Below, piece after piece: positions 42,813 to 50,979 of a DNA stretch of 64,000 nucleotides. The notes under the pieces were generated by a model. That model saw only the letters and a program-made list of their open reading frames with translations, was not told the DNA's origin and searched no databases. The DNA is from Compostibacter hankyongensis. GTDB lineage: Bacteria; Bacteroidota; Bacteroidia; Chitinophagales; Chitinophagaceae. The DNA lies in assembly GCF_039541075.1 (NCBI RefSeq), contig NZ_BAABFN010000005.1, forward strand, positions 372,001 through 436,000, in the 5' to 3' direction. Within the stretch, counting starts at the first letter, position 1. Every line of letters starts with the position of its first letter. The position numbers and the translations under genes were made by a program.

Positions 42813-43823
42813 TTAGTATATGAAAATAAAGATCAGTACAATGATTACCGTGAGACATATCGCCCAGTCTATTTTATTGCGGTGCATGCTGACCCATAAA
42901 AGCGGGCTTCGGCCTGCGGCTTCCCTCCCGAAAGTACCGTGCGCTCCTTCATCTCCGGGTAACGGGGTCCAAAGATTGGTCCTCTCCTTACGGTCCCGGC
43001 CGGCTGGCTCGGCGGTCTGCTGTCCATCGTAGCCGGATCGCGCGAGAACGCGGTCGAGGAAGCCAGGGGCTATCCGGTTACCGATAATAGAGGCAAAGGT
43101 CGGCGCGCCTACCCAGACCGACCGCCTTTTATGCAGCGCGGCATAGACGATGGCGCGCGCAGCTATTTCGGGCTGATATATTTTACCCATCGGCTTCGGC
43201 AGGCGGGGCAGCCGGGTTTTGACCCATCCGAACTGCGGCGTGTTCATCGCCGGCAGCTGCACCATTACGGCCCGCACGCGCGACTTATCGTGGATCAGCT
43301 CACAACGCAGCGAATCGAAAAAACCCTCAATACCATGCTTGGCACCGCAATAGGCGGATTGCAGCGGGATGCCCCGGTATGCCAGGGCAGACCCCACCAG
43401 CACGATCACACCCGAATTTCGCGGGAGCATCCGCTTCAGCGCGGCCATCGTTCCGTAGACCTGACCCAGGTAGGTAACGGCCGTAACACGGTTGAACTCT
43501 TCCGCCGTAATCTCCTTCAGGGGAGAAAAAACGCTGACCATCGCATTGTTTACCCACACGGCAACCGGCCCCAGCTCCGCCTCTATTCTGGCGGCAGCCT
43601 CCTCCACCTGCACGGCGTCGCCGACATCCACCGCCAGCGCTATTGCCCGCCGCCCCAGCTGCACGACCTCCGCCCGCGCATCTTCCAGCCCTTCCGTGCC
43701 GCGAGCCAGCAAAGCTATATCCGCTCCTGCCGACGCAAAGGCACGGGCAACGGCCCGTCCTACCCCGGCGGAGGCACCCGTCACTACTACTACCTCCCCT
43801 GTTAAATTCTTCCCTGCATTCAT
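42813..43823 (-). CDS. SDR-family oxidoreductase with C-terminal membrane anchor
   Basis: A 336-residue short-chain dehydrogenase/reductase. The cofactor motif TGASAGVGRA is near residue 15, NNAMVSVF near 91, the catalytic Ser in LVGSALAYRG, and the Tyr/Lys pair in YCGAKHG (about residue 157). After the catalytic fold (about 260) there is a polar linker with EGAHGTFGREAAGRSP, then the hydrophobic tail WAICLTVIIVLIFIFIY that ends the chain. The enzyme is therefore probably tail-anchored to the inner membrane. The substrate is unknown. It follows the DUF892 gene by 27 bp and is probably co-transcribed with it and the GPENT protein. Confidence 0.88.
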   Translation of the reverse strand: MNAGKNLTGEVVVVTGASAGVGRAVARAFASAGADIALLARGTEGLEDARAEVVQLGRRAIALAVDVGDAVQVEEAAARIEAELGPVAVWVNNAMVSVFSPLKEITAEEFNRVTAVTYLGQVYGTMAALKRMLPRNSGVIVLVGSALAYRGIPLQSAYCGAKHGIEGFFDSLRCELIHDKSRVRAVMVQLPAMNTPQFGWVKTRLPRLPKPMGKIYQPEIAARAIVYAALHKRRSVWVGAPTFASIIGNRIAPGFLDRVLARSGYDGQQTAEPAGRDRKERTNLWTPLPGDEGAHGTFGREAAGRSPLLWVSMHRNKIDWAICLTVIIVLIFIFIY

Positions 43824-43850
43824 GTAAGCCGTCGTGTTTCCCGCAGGGGA

Positions 43851-44390
43851 TTACTCCTGCTGAAGGGCCTGCTCATTAATGTCACTTTCGGCAAGCGCCG
43901 TTAGTTTCTTATCCGCTTCCTTTTCTTCCTCAAGCGTAGCGCCCAGCAGCATGGCCACCTCGCCATGTCCCATCATTTCCGCAAAGGTCTGCAGGCTGCC
44001 ATAGGAAGCGATCTCATAATGCTCCACCTTTTGGGCAGCCATGATGATAGCGGCATCCCTGACAGCGGTGCCCTTATCCGTTTCGTCAATAATGTCGCTG
44101 GCCTCCCGGATCAAGCCCGCCATTGCTTTACACTTCTTTTCTTTCGGATTTTCGTCGAGCATGATAAAGATGTTGTTCAGCCGCGATACCTGCCCCATCG
44201 TCTCTTCAAGATGATCATTGATCAGCTGTTTGACTTCGGGAGAGGTGGCTGCTTCCACCATCTCGGGCAAAGACTCTACCAGATGATTTTCTGCCCAATA
44301 CATGTCCTGAAGCGCCAGCAGAAAAAACCGGTGCAGCGGCAACTCTTTCATTTCGGGGGTAACTGTCGAACCTGTGTGCTGTGTGTCCAT
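43851..44390 (-). CDS. Ferritin-like DUF892 (YciE-type) protein, copy 1
   Basis: A 179-residue four-helix protein of the YciE/DUF892 family. LHRFFLLALQDMYWAENHLV is the conserved first helix with Asp/Glu ligands, and IIMAAQKVEHYEIASYGSL carries the ExxxH-like pair of the third helix. ATLEEEKEADKKLT is the fourth. Family members bind a di-metal centre and are linked to stress responses. It is divergent from the second SDR gene. A second copy lies at 52789-53337, 9 kb away, in a separate operon. The two differ clearly in sequence, so this is not a recent duplication. Confidence 0.9.
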   Translation of the reverse strand: MDTQHTGSTVTPEMKELPLHRFFLLALQDMYWAENHLVESLPEMVEAATSPEVKQLINDHLEETMGQVSRLNNIFIMLDENPKEKKCKAMAGLIREASDIIDETDKGTAVRDAAIIMAAQKVEHYEIASYGSLQTFAEMMGHGEVAMLLGATLEEEKEADKKLTALAESDINEQALQQE

Positions 44391-44783
44391 AATATGTTGT
44401 TTTTTAAAATGACCAATATCCCTACCGGTTAAAATTTAATGCCAAAAGAACCCTCCCGGACCGCGCTGAACGGAATAAAATCTGCCCGTTCCCAGCCGGC
44501 GCTCCGTAATCAAAGCCAGGAACGAAACACAAGCGCTTCACCCGACCGGCCTTCAGGAAAAATCCCGGCGATCAAAATCGGAACGCTGTCTTCTTCCTGA
44601 GGGGATATTTTCCGGCAAGGGGATATTTTTCTACGTGCCGCTTTGCAAACGTGGAAATAAAAGCCCGCCGGAGCCGCTTTCGCCAGCCCTGCGAGAAATA
44701 TTGGTATAGCTTTTGGACCTCCGAGTATAAGCAAGGGAGCAACGTTATAAAACAAAACTTATTAAATCATAAAACGACAGCAA
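44391..44783. other. Divergent intergenic region of the stress genes
   Basis: The 393 bp separate the DUF892 copy 1 and SDR genes. They contain an 11-bp direct repeat GGGGATATTTT (44601-44611 and 44619-44629) and GGTATAGCTTTTG (44703-44715) before the SDR gene. A minus-strand frame of 81 codons (44510-44755) is present but not convincing. Confidence 0.6.
44703..44716 (+). promoter_or_regulatory. GGTATAGCTTTTGG element upstream of the SDR gene
   Basis: It resembles the -7 box with one extra base and recurs, with small changes, upstream of the DUF892 copy 2 operon and the Rieske gene. It lies 68 bp before the start codon. Confidence 0.4.
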
Positions 44784-45659
44784 ATGGAACCCACACCCAT
44801 GGACGATACGCAGCGCCCTCCGCAGGAGCAGGATCAGCAGCCGGGCCTTCAGCACGAAATGGATCCCGAGCCCGTATCCGAGAAAAGTCCTTCCTTGTAT
44901 TCGGGAGAGCAAAAGCTGTCCGGTAAGACCGCCATCGTCACCGGCGGCGACAGCGGCATAGGACGCGCTGTGGCCGTAGCCTTTGCCGAGGCGGGGGCGC
45001 ATGTTGTAGTGGCCTATCTCGATGAGCAGGAAGATGCGGAAAAAACAGCGCGGATGGTGGAAGAAAAAGGAGCCAAGGTATTGCTCGTCCCCGGCGATGT
45101 AGGCGAGCCGGAGCATTGCAGCAAGATCGTAGACAAGGCAATAATGACTTTCGGCAGCATAGATGTGCTGGTGAACAATGCCGGGGTGCAATACCCGCAG
45201 GAAAACATCGGCGACATCTCTCCTGAACAGCTTCTAAAAACTTTCCGTACCAATATCTTCTCCCAGTTTTACCTCGTACAGGCTGCACTTCCACACATGA
45301 AAAAGGGAAGCTGCATCATCAATACCGCTTCCGTCACCGCTTACAAGGGCAGCCCGCAGCTGCTGGATTACTCGGCCACCAAAGGGGCCATTGTTTCCTT
45401 TACCCGTTCTCTTTCGATAGCGCTGGCGGAAAAAGGCATACGGGTGAATGCGGTAGCGCCGGGTCCGATATGGACGCCGCTGATTCCGGCTACCTTCCCG
45501 GCGGAAAAGGTAGCCAAATTCGGGCATGACGTACCCATGAAACGGGCCGGAGAGCCTGCAGAAGTAGCGCCCTGCTACCTCTTTCTGTCCACAGACGCTT
45601 CCAGTTATATCAGCGGACAGGTATTGCACCCCAATGGAGGGGAAGTCGTTAACGGATAA
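44784..45659 (+). CDS. SDR-family oxidoreductase (YghA/YdaD-like stress type)
   Basis: A 291-residue SDR with a polar 45-residue N-terminal extension rich in Gln, Pro and Glu (PPQEQDQQPGLQHEMDPEP), as in the YghA/GsiB-associated general-stress SDRs. TGGDSGIGRAVAVAFAEAG binds NAD(P). VNNAGVQYPQ, the catalytic Ser in INTASVTAYKG, the YSATKGAIVSF Tyr/Lys pair and NAVAPGPIWTPL follow. The DNA neighbourhood of stress genes supports such a role. The substrate is unknown. It ends 18 bp before the Gfo/Idh/MocA gene, so the two are probably one transcript. Confidence 0.92.
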   Translation: MEPTPMDDTQRPPQEQDQQPGLQHEMDPEPVSEKSPSLYSGEQKLSGKTAIVTGGDSGIGRAVAVAFAEAGAHVVVAYLDEQEDAEKTARMVEEKGAKVLLVPGDVGEPEHCSKIVDKAIMTFGSIDVLVNNAGVQYPQENIGDISPEQLLKTFRTNIFSQFYLVQAALPHMKKGSCIINTASVTAYKGSPQLLDYSATKGAIVSFTRSLSIALAEKGIRVNAVAPGPIWTPLIPATFPAEKVAKFGHDVPMKRAGEPAEVAPCYLFLSTDASSYISGQVLHPNGGEVVNG

Positions 45660-45677
45660 TATTACATCGTCACCAAG

Positions 45678-46676
45678 ATGGATCAGGAGCTAAAATGGGG
45701 CATCGTCGGGCCCGGTAAAATTGCCCGGGCTTTTGTACAGGATCTTGCGCGGGCGGACGATCGCCCGCACCGGGTAACGGCGGTCATGTCCCACCACCTG
45801 AACGACGCGGAGGAATTTGCCGCAAAGCATGGTATTCCGTATTTCTTTGACAGCCTCAAAGCCATGCTGTCCACTGCCCCGCCGGACATCGTATACATCG
45901 CTACGCCCCATGCGGCGCATTACAGCCAGACAATGGAATGTCTGGAACGGGGTATTCCCGTACTGTGTGAAAAACCGCTGGCCCTCAACCTGCGCCAGGC
46001 CGAAGAGATGATCACGACCGCGCGCATGCACGGAACGTTTCTCCTTGAAGGCATGTGGATCCGCTTTCTGCCCAGCCTCCGGAAAGTGCTGGAGCTGCTG
46101 CAGCAGGGCGTGATCGGGAAAGTCAACGGCGTGGTGGCCGATATGAGCTACAAGGCACCGAGAGATCAAAAAAACCGATTTTACAATCCTGCGCTGGGTG
46201 GCGGCTCCCTGCTGGACCTGGGCATATATCCCGTTTACCTGGCCCTGCTGATCCTGGGGGAGCCCGTTTACCTCAAAGCTACCGCCAGCCTCAGCGCCGA
46301 ACAGATCGACGAGGGCTGCATGATCATTTTAAAATATACCGGCGGAGCCTATGCGCTGCTGCAATCCTCTATCGTAAAAGAAACCGAAAAGCAGGCCCGT
46401 CTGTATGGCGAAAAAGGGTTTATCACCATACAGACGCCCTGGAACGAAAAGCCCGCCGGCATTACTGTGACCCTTTATCACGGCGAATCGCAGACCTATC
46501 CCTGCACATGGGAAGGACGAGGATTTCAGTATGAGATCGCCGAAGCGGGGCGATGCCTCTCCGCCGGCAAAACAGAAAGCGATCTTCACAATCATGCTAT
46601 CAGCCTCAGCCTGATGTCCCTGCTGGATGACATAAGAGCCCAGGCCCATATCCGGTATCCCGCCGATGAGCGGTAG
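45678..46676 (+). CDS. Gfo/Idh/MocA family oxidoreductase
   Basis: A 332-residue NAD(P)-dependent enzyme. The Rossmann fold starts WGIVGPGKIARAFVQDL. VYIATPHAAHYSQTMECLER and VLCEKPLALNLRQAEEM contain the family EKP motif with its catalytic Lys. The second domain has GGGSLLDLGIYPVYLALLIL. The D-x-G-x-Y/H pattern is that of the dihydrodiol dehydrogenase/glucose-fructose oxidoreductase branch. It probably oxidises or reduces a sugar or sugar-like ring, but the substrate is unknown. It follows the SDR gene by 18 bp and is convergent with the FAD/Fe-S gene. Confidence 0.9.
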   Translation: MDQELKWGIVGPGKIARAFVQDLARADDRPHRVTAVMSHHLNDAEEFAAKHGIPYFFDSLKAMLSTAPPDIVYIATPHAAHYSQTMECLERGIPVLCEKPLALNLRQAEEMITTARMHGTFLLEGMWIRFLPSLRKVLELLQQGVIGKVNGVVADMSYKAPRDQKNRFYNPALGGGSLLDLGIYPVYLALLILGEPVYLKATASLSAEQIDEGCMIILKYTGGAYALLQSSIVKETEKQARLYGEKGFITIQTPWNEKPAGITVTLYHGESQTYPCTWEGRGFQYEIAEAGRCLSAGKTESDLHNHAISLSLMSLLDDIRAQAHIRYPADER

Positions 46677-46707
46677 ACAGAAAACGTATGTTCGTTTCCG
46701 TTATCAC

Positions 46708-49700
46708 CTATTTCCTGAGTAACCGGCCGGCCAGGAGGAAGACGCCTATGCCGGCTATGGCAGCGCCGGCCAGCAGTCGGGGCAGATGGTTTGCAGAGAC
46801 CGATTTTAGTTTACCGGCATAGCGCCGCTCGGGATAGGGCGCTGCGGCATCTTTACCGTCCAGCGCCATCCGGATCACCTGTGCTGTATGCAAGCCCCCG
46901 CGGTCCGTCAGCTGCCTGATCTGCTCGCGGCAGCTGAATCCGTCGGCAATGATCAACGTATCCTTCGACGCTTTCCGTACTGCAGGCAGCAACACATTCT
47001 CCCCCGCCCTGACGGATACCTGGTAAGGCGCTCCTTTTTCATAACCAAAGTAGCCGGCCATCCCGCAGCAACCAGAATCCAGCAACTGATAGTCCAGCTG
47101 CATATGCCGGAGTACCTTTTCGTCGGTATCGAGCTGCATGATCGCTTTATGGTGACAGTGCCCGTGCAAAAGCGCTTTCCGCTTAAAGGCGGGTAGCTGA
47201 AAATGAGGGGCTTTTTTTTCGAGAAACTCGGCCAGCGTGTAGGTCTGGCTACGAAGACGCCGGGCATCTTCGTTATAAGGGAGAAGATTGCACAGCTCAT
47301 CCCGGAACACCGCCACGCAGCTGGGCTCCAGACCCACCACCGGCGTACCTGCGCGAATCTCCCGCCGCAGCGAACCCAGTATCTGCTGCAGCAGGCCGCG
47401 GGCCATATGAAGCATTCCGAAATCATACAGGGGACGGCCGCAACAAAGCTGGCGTCGCGGTATCACCACCCGAAAACCGGCAGCCTCCAGAACCTCGGCG
47501 CCCGCTACCAGCGTTTCCGGTAAAAAGAAATTGTTAAACGTATCCGTCCAGAGGATCACGCGGGGACGATCGCTTTTTTTTCTTTCCTGCTGCGTAAACC
47601 ATTTCCGGAAAGGCTGTGCGGCAAAACGGGGAAGGCTGCGCTCGGGCGCTACGCCGGTCATCAGCTTCACAAGCGGGGCCAGCACGCGCGACTGGGTGAT
47701 GCCGTTGACCAGCTCCGGCATCTGCGAAGCCAGCCGCGACCACCAGTGGATCAGCCCGAAGGCATAGGCGGAACGGGGACGCAGCCGGCCTTTATAATAA
47801 TGAAAAAGAAATTCGGACTTATAGGTGGCCATATCCACATTTACCGGACAATCGTGCTTGCACCCCTTACAGGAAAGACAGAGGTCCAGCGATTTCTTCA
47901 CATATTTATCTTTCCAGCCCCGGGTAACTACCTGCCCCTGCAGCATTTCAAACAGCATGCGGGCACGGCCGCGTGTGGAATGTTCTTCCTCGTAGGTGGC
48001 CATATAGCTGGGACACATGGTTCCCCCCTCGGAGCGCCGGCAGTTGCCGACCCCCACGCAACGCAGCGCAGCCCTTGAAAAGCTTCCTTCCGCCGGGAAA
48101 TGAAAAAAAGTTTCAGGGTTGGCCGGCTGGTAATGGGTACCGACCCTCAGGTTGCTTAGCTGTCCGTAAGTATCCACTATCTTGCCGGGGTTCATCTTTC
48201 CTTGGGGATCCCAGATGGCTTTAAACTCGCGGAAGGCCTGGACCATTTCCTTCCCGTACATGATCTCCAGCAGATCGCCACGGGCCTGCCCGTCGCCGTG
48301 CTCACCGGAAATAGAGCCGCCGTATTTCAGCACCAGCCTGGCTGCCGCTTCCGTGAATTTTTTATACCGCTGCAGTCCCTCCTGGCTGAACAGATCGAAC
48401 CCGACGCGACAATGAATACATCCCTGTCCGAAATGACCGTACAGGGAGGGTTCGTAGCCATAGCTGGAGAAAAGGGCCCGCAGCTCCTCCAGATAATCTC
48501 CCACCTTTTCGGGAGGCACAGCGGAGTCTTCCCAGCCCGGCCAGCTGTCCGGCTTTCCATGCACCCAGGCTGTGGCCCCCAGGCCCGATTCCCTTATTTC
48601 CCAGAGCATCTTCTCCTGTGCCGGGTCGTCAAACAGGCTCATGACGGGAGGCTTTTCCTCCTTACCCAGCGCTTCCATGAGCTGCTTTGCCGCTTCATCC
48701 GCCTGCGCTTTTGTATCCGCGCCAAATTCCACCAGCAACCAGCCCTTCCCCTCCGGCAGCAGCTCCAGGTCTTCGAGGTTGAGTCCCTTTTCCTGCATAT
48801 CCTTCAGCAGCCGATCGTCTATTCCTTCCAGACCGATGGGCTTGTGCTGCATTACCCGGGGCACCTGCCGCCCCGCGGTAAAAATATCGGGATAGCCCAG
48901 CACCAGCAGAGAACGGGCAGGCGGTTCTTCCATCAATTTCAGGGTGGCTTCAAGGATGGTTACGCAGGTACATTCGGATCCCACCAGCGCAGCAGCCACA
49001 TTAAATCCGTTTTCCGGGAGCAGAGCCGGCAGGTTATACCCGGAGACTCGGCGGGGAATATCCGGAAATCTTTCACGGATAAGGTCAGCATATTTGTCTC
49101 GAAAATCCCTCAGCTGACGATAGATGTCCCCTCTCCTGCCGCCGGCACGGATAATGGCCTCCAGCTCCTGTTCGCCGGTTGGCCCCACCTCCATTTTTAT
49201 GCCGTCGTAGGTAAGTACGGAAAGAGATGCGGTATTGTCGGACATGCGGGCGCCATAGCCGGCGTGCGCCGCCATCACGGAATGGATGCCGCAGGAATTA
49301 TTGCCCAGCATGCCGCCGATGCTGCAATGGTTGTGCGTGGCGGGATCCGGACCAAATACCAGGCCTTCCCGGCGGGTAGCCTTAAGCATATGGTCCAGCA
49401 CGATACCGGTCTGCACCCGTACCGTTTTCCGCGTCTTGTCCAGCTCAAGTACCCGGTTGTAATATTTGGTGGTATCCAGCACCACGGCAACATTGCAACC
49501 CTGCCCCGCCAGGCTGGTGCCGCCGCCCCGCATCAGCAGGGGAGCGTGGTACTTCCGGCAGGCGGCCACCGTATGGATAATGTCCGTCTCACTTTTCGGG
49601 ATCACCACCCCGATCGGCACCTGCCGGTAATTGGAAGAGTCGGTTGCATACAAGGCACGGCTGCCGGCATCGAAACGGACTTCGCCGGAAAGGTTGGCCT

Positions 49701-49797
49701 TCAGCAAGGCCTCCAGCCGCCGGACATCCACGCCGCGGGCGGCCCTGGTCATAAAACGGGTATCGCCCGCAGCAGATGATTTGTTCTCAGGCTTCAT
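46708..49797 (-). CDS. FAD-binding and 4Fe-4S dehydrogenase fusion (DLD/GlcD + GlpC type), C-terminal membrane helix
   Basis: About 1029 residues from the ATG at 49797. An ATG at 49821 is also in frame. The N-terminal FAD domain has SNYRQVPIGVVIPKSETDI and GGGTSLAGQGCNVAV, and the flavin C domain HFGQGCIHCRVGFDLFS and ISGEHGDGQARG. Two 4Fe-4S motifs follow: CVGVGNCRRSEGGTMCPSY and CLSCKGCKHDCPVNVD. Two CCG half-domains follow: QLCCGRPLYDFG and DSGCCGMAGYFGYE. The end has a helix, LLAGAAIAGIGVFLLAGRLL. Such fusions oxidise D-lactate, D-2-hydroxyglutarate or glycolate and feed the quinone pool. It is the last gene of the DUF892 - TPP - enolase operon. Confidence 0.92.
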   Translation of the reverse strand: MKPENKSSAAGDTRFMTRAARGVDVRRLEALLKANLSGEVRFDAGSRALYATDSSNYRQVPIGVVIPKSETDIIHTVAACRKYHAPLLMRGGGTSLAGQGCNVAVVLDTTKYYNRVLELDKTRKTVRVQTGIVLDHMLKATRREGLVFGPDPATHNHCSIGGMLGNNSCGIHSVMAAHAGYGARMSDNTASLSVLTYDGIKMEVGPTGEQELEAIIRAGGRRGDIYRQLRDFRDKYADLIRERFPDIPRRVSGYNLPALLPENGFNVAAALVGSECTCVTILEATLKLMEEPPARSLLVLGYPDIFTAGRQVPRVMQHKPIGLEGIDDRLLKDMQEKGLNLEDLELLPEGKGWLLVEFGADTKAQADEAAKQLMEALGKEEKPPVMSLFDDPAQEKMLWEIRESGLGATAWVHGKPDSWPGWEDSAVPPEKVGDYLEELRALFSSYGYEPSLYGHFGQGCIHCRVGFDLFSQEGLQRYKKFTEAAARLVLKYGGSISGEHGDGQARGDLLEIMYGKEMVQAFREFKAIWDPQGKMNPGKIVDTYGQLSNLRVGTHYQPANPETFFHFPAEGSFSRAALRCVGVGNCRRSEGGTMCPSYMATYEEEHSTRGRARMLFEMLQGQVVTRGWKDKYVKKSLDLCLSCKGCKHDCPVNVDMATYKSEFLFHYYKGRLRPRSAYAFGLIHWWSRLASQMPELVNGITQSRVLAPLVKLMTGVAPERSLPRFAAQPFRKWFTQQERKKSDRPRVILWTDTFNNFFLPETLVAGAEVLEAAGFRVVIPRRQLCCGRPLYDFGMLHMARGLLQQILGSLRREIRAGTPVVGLEPSCVAVFRDELCNLLPYNEDARRLRSQTYTLAEFLEKKAPHFQLPAFKRKALLHGHCHHKAIMQLDTDEKVLRHMQLDYQLLDSGCCGMAGYFGYEKGAPYQVSVRAGENVLLPAVRKASKDTLIIADGFSCREQIRQLTDRGGLHTAQVIRMALDGKDAAAPYPERRYAGKLKSVSANHLPRLLAGAAIAGIGVFLLAGRLLRK

Positions 49798-49838
49798 TAT
49801 ACGGTTTTTGCTGATGATCAATTTCCGCAGCTATTGTT

Positions 49839-50960
49839 TCAAAGGGCATATTTTCCGGCGTCGGCCCGCTTCAGCTCAAGGCCCAGTCCCGGCCGTCCCG
49901 GGTCGGGACGCAGCATGCCGTTCGCCGGCTCGGGGACGCCGTCAAAAAACATCTTCTCTATCCGCACATGATCGTAAAAGTATTCTGCCACACAAAAGGA
50001 AGGAAGGGCCAGCGCTGCAGGCAAATGAAGCGCTGGGGCGCAATGAGAGGAAAAGGGAAGCTGCCGCGCCTCGCAGAGATAGCCGGCTTTTAAAAATCCG
50101 GTAATTCCGCCGCAGCGCGTAGCATCGGCCTGCAATACATCCACTGCCCCGGCCTGCAGCATGGCATCAAAATAAGGAAGATTATACCCGTATTCCCCGG
50201 CTGCGATACGCATAGAGGGCGGAACGCGGGTACGGATAAATTGCAGTCCCTTCAGATCGGCAGCAGGCACAGGTTCTTCAAACCAGCTTACCCCATACTG
50301 CGCAAACTGCTCTGCTTTCTCCAGCGCTTCACGCGCGTGGTAAGCACCGTTGGCATCCACAAACAGCGCAGCATGTCCGCCGACGGCATCCCGGGCTGCC
50401 CTGACGCGTCTTTCATCTTCCTGAGGCCGGCGCCCCACTTTCATTTTCACACCGCGAAAGCCTGCCTGCGCCCATTTCCCCAACTGCTCCTGCAAACGGT
50501 CTATCGTATAGGAGGTAAAGCCGCCGCTGCCATACAACTGCATTTCAGGCCTGACCTTTCCCAGCAGATCTGAAAGGGATAAACCCAGCACCTTGGCCTT
50601 AAGGTCCCAGAGCGCGCTGTCCACGGCAGATAGCGCCATAGCCGCCACACCGCAATTCCCTTCATTGCGGACCGCTGCGGTCAGGAGGCCGGCGGTTTCG
50701 GGTATGTTCATCACATCTGCCCCGCCAAGCAAGGGCTTGAGCATTTTATCAATGAACGTGGCTACGGCGGGGCTGCCATACGTATATCCGATACCGTGCT
50801 TCCCGCCGCCTTCTATTTCCGCCAGCACAAGGGTAGTATGGGTCCATTTAAAGGTACTATCCGACTCAGGAGTATCCGTAGGTATCCGGTAAACAGATAC
50901 CGTCAGGTCACTGACCGGCACCTGCCCCCCAAGCGGCCGTATGTTTGGAAAAGAATGCAT
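49839..50960 (-). CDS. Enolase-superfamily enzyme (mandelate racemase/muconate lactonizing type)
   Basis: A 373-residue acid-sugar dehydratase/racemase-like protein. FRGVKMKVGR holds the KxK catalytic pair, LFVDANGAY the first metal Asp, SWFEEPVPA the second ligand Glu, IAAGEYGYN the third, then VLQADATRCGGIT, and SSHCAPALHLPAA with a catalytic His. The KxK/His arrangement fits mandelate racemase or mannonate/galactarate dehydratase-like enzymes. The substrate is not determined. It lies 19 bp after the TPP enzyme and 41 bp before the FAD/Fe-S enzyme, so a shared pathway of alpha-hydroxy/keto acids is plausible. Confidence 0.9.
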   Translation of the reverse strand: MHSFPNIRPLGGQVPVSDLTVSVYRIPTDTPESDSTFKWTHTTLVLAEIEGGGKHGIGYTYGSPAVATFIDKMLKPLLGGADVMNIPETAGLLTAAVRNEGNCGVAAMALSAVDSALWDLKAKVLGLSLSDLLGKVRPEMQLYGSGGFTSYTIDRLQEQLGKWAQAGFRGVKMKVGRRPQEDERRVRAARDAVGGHAALFVDANGAYHAREALEKAEQFAQYGVSWFEEPVPAADLKGLQFIRTRVPPSMRIAAGEYGYNLPYFDAMLQAGAVDVLQADATRCGGITGFLKAGYLCEARQLPFSSHCAPALHLPAALALPSFCVAEYFYDHVRIEKMFFDGVPEPANGMLRPDPGRPGLGLELKRADAGKYAL

Positions 50961-50979
50961 AAGGAGGCGTAACTACGCA

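Noticed and set aside
44510..44755. 81-codon minus-strand frame in the stress intergenic region
   Set aside because: Odd composition, no domain, no ribosome binding site, and it spans repeat and promoter-like elements.
48202..49779. Plus-strand frame of 525 codons
   Set aside because: Antisense of the FAD/Fe-S dehydrogenase, whose motifs are complete on the other strand.
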